Origin: Fuerstiella sp.
Lineage (GTDB): Bacteria; Planctomycetota; Planctomycetia; Planctomycetales; Planctomycetaceae
Direction: 5' to 3'
Assembly: GCA_014238335.1 (NCBI GenBank)
Contig: JABABI010000026.1
Coordinates: 22,840-86,839, forward strand
Length of the DNA stretch: 64,000 bases
Shown: one piece after another, positions 57,855-64,000 of the stretch
Layout: each line of letters begins with the position of its first letter
Numbering within the stretch: the stretch's first letter is position 1
Translations under genes and position numbers: made by a program
The notes under the pieces: generated by a model
The model's database searches: none
The model's input: only the letters and a program-made list of their open reading frames with translations
Told to the model about the DNA's origin: nothing

Positions 57855-59204
57855 ATGCTGACGATTCTTGGAAACAGGACGAAATACTGTGACGGCGTGT
57901 CTCGCCGCAGCTTTCTCAAGATCGGCGGTCTGTCGATGGGTGCCGTGGGCGGCACGACGCTGACGGACCTGCTGCGGGCCGAATCTACCTCGGTGGCGCC
58001 GAAGTCACAGAAATCGATCATTAACATTTTTCTGGGTGGCGGTCCGCCTCACCAGGACATGTGGGAAATCAAAACTGAAGCTCCTGCTGAGATTCGCGGT
58101 GAATTCGCTCCGATCAGTACCGCCGTGCCGGGCATCCAGATTGGCGAGTGTTTTCCCAAACTGGCAGCAATGATGGACAAGTTAGTCGTCATCCGATCAG
58201 TTGTCGGCTGTTCCGGCGGACATGACGCGTTTCAGTGTTTCAGTGGTTGGGATCGTCGCAGCCTGGCCGCCATCGGCGGGCGCCCAAGTATCGGCAGTAC
58301 TCTTGCAAAGCTTCGTGGCCCGTCTGATCCAGCCATTCCGGCGAGCGTTGCACTTGCCGGTAAGACGAAACATGTTCCCTGGTCAGAGCCGGGCGCGTCT
58401 GGATTTCTAGGCGCTGGCTATCAGGCGTTTCGCCCCAGCGGTGATGGGATGAATGACCTGAAGCTCAATGGGGTCACATTGGAAAGACTGCGGGACCGCG
58501 AACAGCTGCTGACAGGACTTGACGGATTGAAGCGGAACGCAGATGCGACCGGTATTATGGACGGTGTAGACGCCTTTACTCAGGCGGCATTTGGTGTGCT
58601 GACTTCCAGCAAGCTGGCCGATGCCCTGGATATATCCAAAGAGCCAGCTGAAGTTCGCGAACGTTACGGCGATGGGAAGCCCTACAAGTATCAATACGAC
58701 GGAGCCCCCACTTGTAACGATCACATCCTGATGGCTCGTCGCCTGGTCGAGGCCGGTGTGCGTTCTGTCACCCTTTCGTTTGGTCGCTGGGACAGCCACG
58801 GTGCAAACTTTGATCTGGTACGTGACCACGGCACCAAGCTGGATCAGGCCGTTAGTGCGCTGGTTCTGGATCTTGAGGAACGGGGCAGGCTGGACGACGT
58901 GACAATCGTTGTCTGGGGTGAATTTGGTCGTACTCCACGAATCAACAAGGGGGCAGGTCGGGACCACTGGCCTCAGGTCAGCTGTGCGTTAATGGCCGGT
59001 GGCGGCATGAGCACCGGTCAGGCCATCGGAGCCACTAATCGTCTGGGGGAGCGGCCCATCAGTCGTCCGGTAGACATGCAGGAAGTGGTCGCTACGGCGT
59101 ATCACAACCTCGGAATCGATACGATGAATACGACAATCAGCGATCCGGCTGGCCGTCCTCAGTTCCTCGTGGACAAACGCGACCCCATTCGTGAACTCGT
59201 TTGA
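57855..59204 (+). CDS. DUF1501 exported protein
   Basis: A 449-residue protein from the ATG at 57855, with GAGGTG about 6 bases upstream. The N-terminus carries a Tat motif (VSRRSFLKIGG). Landmarks are IINIFLGGGPPHQDMWEIK, WDSHGAN, VVWGEFGRTPRIN and GRDHWPQ. The Asp, His and Glu pattern parallels the other DUF1501 proteins in the window. No DUF1549/DUF1553 gene precedes it. It ends in a strong terminator 25 bases downstream. Confidence 0.9.
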   Translation: MLTILGNRTKYCDGVSRRSFLKIGGLSMGAVGGTTLTDLLRAESTSVAPKSQKSIINIFLGGGPPHQDMWEIKTEAPAEIRGEFAPISTAVPGIQIGECFPKLAAMMDKLVVIRSVVGCSGGHDAFQCFSGWDRRSLAAIGGRPSIGSTLAKLRGPSDPAIPASVALAGKTKHVPWSEPGASGFLGAGYQAFRPSGDGMNDLKLNGVTLERLRDREQLLTGLDGLKRNADATGIMDGVDAFTQAAFGVLTSSKLADALDISKEPAEVRERYGDGKPYKYQYDGAPTCNDHILMARRLVEAGVRSVTLSFGRWDSHGANFDLVRDHGTKLDQAVSALVLDLEERGRLDDVTIVVWGEFGRTPRINKGAGRDHWPQVSCALMAGGGMSTGQAIGATNRLGERPISRPVDMQEVVATAYHNLGIDTMNTTISDPAGRPQFLVDKRDPIRELV

Positions 59205-59228
59205 GACAATTCGCGACCTGAAAGAACG

Positions 59229-59260
59229 AGCCCCGGTCAAATCAGGCCGGGGCTTTTTTT
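59229..59260 (+). terminator. Rho-independent terminator after DUF1501
   Basis: AGCCCCGG (59229-59236) pairs with CCGGGGCT (59247-59254) around a 10-base loop, followed by seven Ts to 59260. The ATG of the next gene is only 6 bases beyond the T-run, so that gene is unlikely to be served by transcription from upstream unless it reads through. Confidence 0.88.
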
Positions 59261-59265
59261 GTAGT

Positions 59266-59625
59266 ATGAAATCGGCGACAAAACGTTCTCGTTTCGTGAT
59301 TCTGGAACACGATCACCCGTTTTTGCACTGGGATCTGCTGCTGCAGCAGTGCGAAATCCTGGCTGGGTGGCGTTTACTGAGTCCAGTGGCAACCGGAGTC
59401 TGGATTCCATCTGAATCATTGCCCGACCACCGCCTGATGTATCTGGATTATGAGGGACCGGTCAGCAACAATCGCGGCGTGGTGACCCGCGTCGCCAGTG
59501 GCGAATTCACCATTGGCGGCGACAGTCAGGCAGAACGCATCTATCAACTGTTCAACTGTGAGGTGGGGACAGCGGCACGATGCCGCGGATTCGGTTCGAC
59601 GACACCGGAATGGCGATTCGAATGA
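59266..59625 (+). CDS. LigD-type 3'-phosphoesterase-like protein
   Basis: A 119-residue protein from the ATG at 59266. Its core RFVILEHDHPFLHWDLLLQQ matches the phosphoesterase (PE) domain of LigD, where His and Asp residues bind metal to trim 3' phosphates or ribonucleotides during end joining. No ligase or polymerase domain is fused and no Ku gene is present. The frame opens upstream, but the extra residues would run through the terminator stem. No Shine-Dalgarno precedes the ATG, and the leader would be very short. The stop overlaps the bioF start. Confidence 0.78.
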   Translation: MKSATKRSRFVILEHDHPFLHWDLLLQQCEILAGWRLLSPVATGVWIPSESLPDHRLMYLDYEGPVSNNRGVVTRVASGEFTIGGDSQAERIYQLFNCEVGTAARCRGFGSTTPEWRFE

Positions 59626-60812
59626 GCAACAAGGACTATCAACGACTGCTTCAGCAACGTCTTGCAGAACTTGAGGACCGTGGCCAACGCCGCGCCAGCC
59701 GTACAGTCGACTGTCTTCCGGGCGGTGTGTGCCGCATCGACGGACGCGAACGGATAAACTTCGGCGGCAATGATTACCTAAGCCTTGCGCACGAAGTCGG
59801 TCGCTCCGACCAGGTCCGGGACGTGTTCCGCGAACAGGTTGGGGCCACGGCCAGCGCTCTGATTTGTGGACGCAGTCAGTGGCACGACGCCCTGGAAGAT
59901 GCGTTGGCGAATTTTGAAAACACAGAGGCTGCCCTGCTGTTCCCTACGGGATTCGCAGCGAATCTCGGCCTCATTAGCAGTCTTGTTCAATCTGATGACG
60001 CCGTGTTCTGTGATCGCGATAACCATGCCAGTATCATCGATGCCTGCCGATCCTGTGCGGGGCGAATGCGCGTGTATCGCAATAACCGACTTGAGTCGCT
60101 GGATGAATCACTGAGGCGTCGCAGAGCAGAATACAGACAGGTGTTCATTGTGACCGACGGCGTGTTCAGTATGAATGGCGGTGTGCCGGATCTGAATCGG
60201 ATCTGTGAAATTGCGGAACGACACGACGCACTGGTCGTCGTCGACGAAGCGCACGGAACGGGAGTTATCGGCCCTCACGGTCGCGGGGCCTGCGACTTCT
60301 GCGAGGTAGAACACCGTGTGCTGGCCCGAGTGGGGACAATGAGCAAAGCACTGGGTGGTCTGGGTGGATTTGTGGTCGCCGACGCCACGACAATCGACTG
60401 GCTGCGGAACACGGCTCGAGCTCAGTTTTTCTCCACGGCACTCCCGCCTGCCATCTGCGCCGCGATGCTGGAATCATTACGCATCGTTCGGCGAGAACCG
60501 CGTCGCCGACGGCATCTGGCCGAGCTCACGGCATTCGCTCACCAGCAGATCGCCGAACTTGGGTTGCACAGCGTTGGCGACGGCATAGCGCCGATCGTAC
60601 CGATTTTGCTGGACAGCGAAGAATTGGCCGTTGGGGTCTCGGCAGAACTGTTGGACGCCGGTTGGTTCGTACCGGCAATTCGCCCCCCTACAGTCGCCAC
60701 TGGCAACGTACGCCTGCGGCTCAGCTTGACCGTGGGACACTGCATGCAACAGGTTAAGCAAGTGCTTGGCTGTATTCGAACTTCGATCGACACCTCTCGC
60801 AGAGATTTCTGA
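59622..60812 (+). CDS. bioF: BioF-like 8-amino-7-oxononanoate synthase (PLP-dependent)
   Basis: A 396-residue protein from the ATG at 59622, which overlaps the previous stop (ATGA). It is an alpha-oxoamine synthase: INFGGNDYLSLA, the FPTGFAANLG segment, RDNHASIID, VVVDEAHGTG with the PLP-contacting Asp208, and the Schiff-base Lys242 in TMSKALGG. The family condenses an amino acid with an acyl-CoA; BioF uses L-Ala and pimeloyl-ACP/CoA. The other enzymes of the family, Kbl and Spt, cannot be ruled out by eye. No other biotin genes are adjacent. Confidence 0.85.
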   Translation: MSNKDYQRLLQQRLAELEDRGQRRASRTVDCLPGGVCRIDGRERINFGGNDYLSLAHEVGRSDQVRDVFREQVGATASALICGRSQWHDALEDALANFENTEAALLFPTGFAANLGLISSLVQSDDAVFCDRDNHASIIDACRSCAGRMRVYRNNRLESLDESLRRRRAEYRQVFIVTDGVFSMNGGVPDLNRICEIAERHDALVVVDEAHGTGVIGPHGRGACDFCEVEHRVLARVGTMSKALGGLGGFVVADATTIDWLRNTARAQFFSTALPPAICAAMLESLRIVRREPRRRRHLAELTAFAHQQIAELGLHSVGDGIAPIVPILLDSEELAVGVSAELLDAGWFVPAIRPPTVATGNVRLRLSLTVGHCMQQVKQVLGCIRTSIDTSRRDF

Positions 60813-61100
60813 CCGCGACGACAGCGTACTACGCTGATTCATGGCTGCGCAGAGCGTTTTTGGGCCTACTATGTGTGCTTCCTACGAGCACGTACGAGCC
60901 ACGTATTTTCGAAAACTGCTCCAATTCCCGTGTATTCGGGGGGAAGATAGTTCCAGCACGGCGTGGACCGCCGTCGTAAGCTCAACTATCCGGGACAGAG
61001 ATTGGCGGGGACGAAGTTCCGTTGTGCGGAACTGCACTACGTTCCACGAATTATTGAAATCCGTTCGAAATACGCGATTCGGCTGCGGACACCTAAGCTC

Positions 61101-63932
61101 ATGGATTCTCAACCCTCTTCCGTTACTGGCGAATCGACATCGGTGGAAAAGAAGATTGTGCGCAAGGCGATCGGCCCGCGTTTACGCATTGTCTTTAATG
61201 TGATGCTGATCCTGCTGGCTTTGATCGGCGCTAACAGTGCATACCTGATGGGAGTCAAGGCACTGGAATGGTGGACGACTCAGACCTATCAGGACTACTT
61301 CTACATCTGCATGTTCCTGATGCACATTGTGGTTGGGATACTGATCGTCGTTCCGTTTCTCGTATTCGGCATCCTCCATATGCGGAATACGAAGGACCGG
61401 AAGATTCGTCGCACGGTCCGAATTGGATACACGCTGTTTGGCGTGTGCGTCGTGATTCTGCTGACTGGCTTAGCGCTGGTGCGAATTGAAGGAGTGCTGG
61501 ATCTAAAGAATCCGACGACGCGGTCCGTCGTCTACTGGATTCACGTTGTCGCTCCGATGGTTGGGCTGTGGCTGTACTGGCTGCATCGTCTGGTTGGACC
61601 GAAGATGCAGTGGAAGCAGGGACTGGCATACGCGGGGGTAGCTGCGGCTGCAGCTGCGACGATGGTATTGCTGCAATCGCAGGATCCGCGTCAATGGAAC
61701 GCGGTCGGCCCGGCGTCAGGCACCCAGTACTTTGAACCGTCGCTGGCCCGCACGTCGTCCGGTAACTTCATCCCGGCACAGACGCTGGACATGAATGAAT
61801 ACTGCCTGAAGTGTCACCAGGATTCACATCGTGAATGGTCTGACAGCGTGCATCGATTCAGTTCATTCAATAATCCGACTTACCTTGCCAGCGTCGCAGA
61901 AACTCGTGACGTGGGCATGGCCCGCGACGGAAATGTTAAGGCGTCGCGGTTCTGTGCAGGCTGTCATGATCCGGTGCCGTTTTTCAGTGGAGCGTTCGAC
62001 GACCCGAAATTCGACATGCTGAATCACGCCACGTCGCAGGCCGGAATCACGTGCACAGTGTGTCATGTGATCACTCACGTCAACAGCAGCGAAGGCAACT
62101 CAGACTTCACGATCGAAGAACCGCAGCATTATCCGTTCGCTCACAGCACGAACCCGCTGCTGCAATGGATGAACAACCAGCTGGTGAAAGCCAAGCCATC
62201 GTTCCACAAAAAGACGTTTCTGAAACCGCTGCACAAGACAGCGGAATTCTGCGGCAGTTGCCACAAGGTCAACCTGCCATTCGAATTGAACCATTACCGC
62301 GAGTGGCTACGAGGCCAGAACCACTATGACAGCTGGCTGTTGAGTGGCGTTTCCGGGCATGGTGCACGTAGTTTCTACTATCCGCCTGTTGCTCAGACAA
62401 ACTGCAACGAATGCCACATGCCGGTTCACGAATCGTCTGACTTTGGCGCGAAAATCGTTGATGAATCCGGCCACCTGAAGACTCATGACCATCTGTTCCC
62501 ATCGGCCAACACCGGCATCGCATGGTTGCGCGATCGTGATGAGATCATCAAAACGCATCAGGAATTCCTGAACGGTGTGATGCGGATCGACGTGTTTGGG
62601 ATCCGTCAGGGGGGGACAATTGATGGAGAACTCACGGCTCCGTTGCGGCCGGAGGTTCCTGTACTATCACCGGGCAGCCGATACCTTCTGGAGACCGTGA
62701 TCCGCACAGTCAAAATGGGACACCATTTTACTCAGGGTACGACCGATTCGAATGAGATCTGGCTGGAAGTCACAGCCGACGTCGGCAGTCGCCGCATCGG
62801 CGCCAGCGGACTTCTTCAGGACGACAATTCCGTGGATCCGTGGGCGCACTTCGTAAACAGTTTCGTGCTGGACCGTAACGGCAACCGTATTGATCGTCGA
62901 AACGCGCAGGACATTTTTGTCCCGCTGTACAGCCATCAGATCCCTCCTGGTGCCGGACAGACCGTCCATTATGCTCTGCAGGTGCCTGAGGATGTCTCGG
63001 GGTCGGTTTCGGTGAACGTACGTCTGCTGTATCGAAAATTCGATTCGAAGTACATGGAATACGTCGACCGAAAGATGACACAGATGGGCAAGCCCATCCG
63101 TGGACATCAGGACGGTGTTCCGTATCGCAACGAACTGCCGATTACCGTTCTGGCGGAAGATTCTGTGACGTTTGCGGTGGCGGGCATTACCGATGAAGTC
63201 ACGAATTCGATACGTGACATTCCCGAATGGCAGCGGTGGAATGATTATGGGATCGGGATGTTTCTGAAGGGCAAAGCCGAACTGAAACAGGCTGCAGACG
63301 CATTTCGTCAGGTCGAAAAACTCGATCGTTACGACGGGCCTCTCAATCTTGCTCGCGTCCTGCTTCGTGAAGCGGGTGACGGACAGCTTGACGAAGCCGT
63401 GCACGCGGTTCAGCGAGCGTCATTGCATACAGATCCGGCGGCTCCACCATGGACGATGGCGTGGCTGAGCGGCGAGCTGAATCGGCAGCAGGGTTTTCTG
63501 AAGGAAGCCGAGGACAATTTCCGCCAGGTGCTGGACTATCGAACCGCGGACACTGTCCGCCGGCATTTCGACTTTAGTCGGGACTACGTGGTTAACAATC
63601 TACTGGGACAGACAATATTCGACCTGGCATTACAGGCCCGCAGTAAGGCTCGCGAGGCAGAACGAAGACAAAGGCTGCAGGAGGCCGCAGACGTATTTCG
63701 CAGGACCCTGGAACTGGATTCCGAAAACGTCGACGCCCATTACAATCTGGCTCAGCTGTATTCCCACCTTGGTGATTCAGAACTTGCAGCTGAGCATCAG
63801 CGGCTTCACCAGAAATACAAGCCTGATGACAACGCCCGCGGTCAGGCATTCGGATTGGCTCGGCAGCAGTACCCGGCGGCCAACGCTGCTGCCGAAGCTC
63901 TGGTCATCTATGACCTGTCACCAAATCCGTAG
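61101..63932 (+). CDS. Membrane five-haem cytochrome c with C-terminal TPRs
   Basis: A 943-residue protein from the ATG at 61101; the frame opens upstream to 60963 without a signal-like start. Four to five membrane helices occupy the first 200 residues. The periplasmic part has five CXXCH motifs at 61803, 61954, 62052, 62249 and 62403 (CLKCH, CAGCH, CTVCH, CGSCH, CNECH), laid out like cytochrome c554-type multihaem proteins. A beta-rich segment follows, then a C-terminal TPR region (for example GKAELKQAADAFRQVEKLDR). It would move electrons between a membrane pool and a periplasmic partner. The partner is unknown. Confidence 0.9.
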   Translation: MDSQPSSVTGESTSVEKKIVRKAIGPRLRIVFNVMLILLALIGANSAYLMGVKALEWWTTQTYQDYFYICMFLMHIVVGILIVVPFLVFGILHMRNTKDRKIRRTVRIGYTLFGVCVVILLTGLALVRIEGVLDLKNPTTRSVVYWIHVVAPMVGLWLYWLHRLVGPKMQWKQGLAYAGVAAAAAATMVLLQSQDPRQWNAVGPASGTQYFEPSLARTSSGNFIPAQTLDMNEYCLKCHQDSHREWSDSVHRFSSFNNPTYLASVAETRDVGMARDGNVKASRFCAGCHDPVPFFSGAFDDPKFDMLNHATSQAGITCTVCHVITHVNSSEGNSDFTIEEPQHYPFAHSTNPLLQWMNNQLVKAKPSFHKKTFLKPLHKTAEFCGSCHKVNLPFELNHYREWLRGQNHYDSWLLSGVSGHGARSFYYPPVAQTNCNECHMPVHESSDFGAKIVDESGHLKTHDHLFPSANTGIAWLRDRDEIIKTHQEFLNGVMRIDVFGIRQGGTIDGELTAPLRPEVPVLSPGSRYLLETVIRTVKMGHHFTQGTTDSNEIWLEVTADVGSRRIGASGLLQDDNSVDPWAHFVNSFVLDRNGNRIDRRNAQDIFVPLYSHQIPPGAGQTVHYALQVPEDVSGSVSVNVRLLYRKFDSKYMEYVDRKMTQMGKPIRGHQDGVPYRNELPITVLAEDSVTFAVAGITDEVTNSIRDIPEWQRWNDYGIGMFLKGKAELKQAADAFRQVEKLDRYDGPLNLARVLLREAGDGQLDEAVHAVQRASLHTDPAAPPWTMAWLSGELNRQQGFLKEAEDNFRQVLDYRTADTVRRHFDFSRDYVVNNLLGQTIFDLALQARSKAREAERRQRLQEAADVFRRTLELDSENVDAHYNLAQLYSHLGDSELAAEHQRLHQKYKPDDNARGQAFGLARQQYPAANAAAEALVIYDLSPNP

Positions 63933-64000
63933 ACACGCCGCGCTGCTGCTGCTGCTGCTGCTTCGTACAGATCGCTTACCGGACAGCAAGGTCCATCTGT
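63910..64000 (+). CDS. Start of a probable exported protein (cut by window edge)
   Basis: An ATG at 63910 overlaps the end of the cytochrome gene and opens a frame to the window edge. The peptide starts MTCHQIRRHAALLLLLLLRT, a basic region then a Leu run, as in a signal peptide. The Leu run comes from seven GCT/CTG units (63942-63962). Only 30 codons are visible, so chance cannot be excluded. Confidence 0.35.
   Translation, partial: MTCHQIRRHAALLLLLLLRTDRLPDSKVHL

Noticed and set aside
63942..63962. Seven GCT/CTG units as a microsatellite
   Set aside because: They fit a Leu run in the signal peptide of the next gene and the array is too short to call an expanded repeat.
1..64000. CRISPR arrays, transposases, integrases, tRNA and rRNA genes
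   Set aside because: No regularly spaced repeats, no transposase or integrase motifs, and no tRNA-type T-arm with a matching fold were seen on either strand.

Overview
The window looks like chromosomal DNA of a planctomycete, probably a Planctomycetaceae-type marine or freshwater lineage. The evidence is a PSCyt1/DUF1549/DUF1553 (PSD1) protein followed by a Tat-exported DUF1501 protein, two further DUF1501 genes, a MoxR-DUF58-BatA cluster, a very large periplasmic TPR protein, a Ser/Thr kinase with a membrane tail, and a membrane multihaem cytochrome with TPRs. Genus cannot be read from the sequence. I found no tRNA, rRNA, CRISPR array, transposase, integrase or prophage.

Layout. 1-3 kb (minus strand): plsY, tgt, yajC and the start of secD, a conserved housekeeping block. 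3-5.5 kb: a cytochrome P450 convergent with an HDOD protein. 6.2-10 kb: the flagellar hook genes fliK-flgD-flgE. 10-12.5 kb: the most unusual segment, with a small plus-strand transcription unit (33-codon ORF, strong Shine-Dalgarno, strong intrinsic terminator) convergent with a retron-type reverse transcriptase that has an N-terminal membrane helix. Upstream of the RT is a gene-free stretch with about nine consecutive hairpins flanked by a 7-bp inverted repeat, where a retron msr-msd RNA would be expected. 12.5-17.3 kb: a secreted DUF6702-like protein coupled to an M1 metallopeptidase, then an enolase-superfamily enzyme. 17.8-32.5 kb: a coiled-coil membrane protein, a small lipoprotein, two DUF1501 genes, a CrtI-like FAD enzyme, YgfZ, a DUF6807 protein, ErpA, a thioredoxin lipoprotein and the PSD1 protein.

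32.6-43.7 kb: moxR, DUF58 and batA on the minus strand, divergent from a giant TPR gene of about 2,245 codons. 43.7-46.5 kb: a decaying patch holding a broken uracil-DNA glycosylase, a small Cys-rich secreted protein, and a PP2C phosphatase frame interrupted by two in-frame stops. 46.5-52 kb: glycolate oxidase glcD-glcE-glcF followed by a HAD phosphatase, which together suggest glycolate or phosphoglycolate salvage, plus a flavin-reductase-like gene. 52-57 kb: a receiver-less sigma-54-type activator with a GAFTSA motif, a Ser/Thr kinase, and leuD-leuC. 57.8-64 kb: DUF1501, a LigD phosphoesterase-like protein overlapping a BioF-like synthase, a five-haem cytochrome, and the start of one more exported protein.

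The main candidate for an undescribed system is the RT locus (about 10.9-12.5 kb). It has no recognisable effector beside it, so a defence role is speculation. Function calls are read by eye from motifs; no database search was run.
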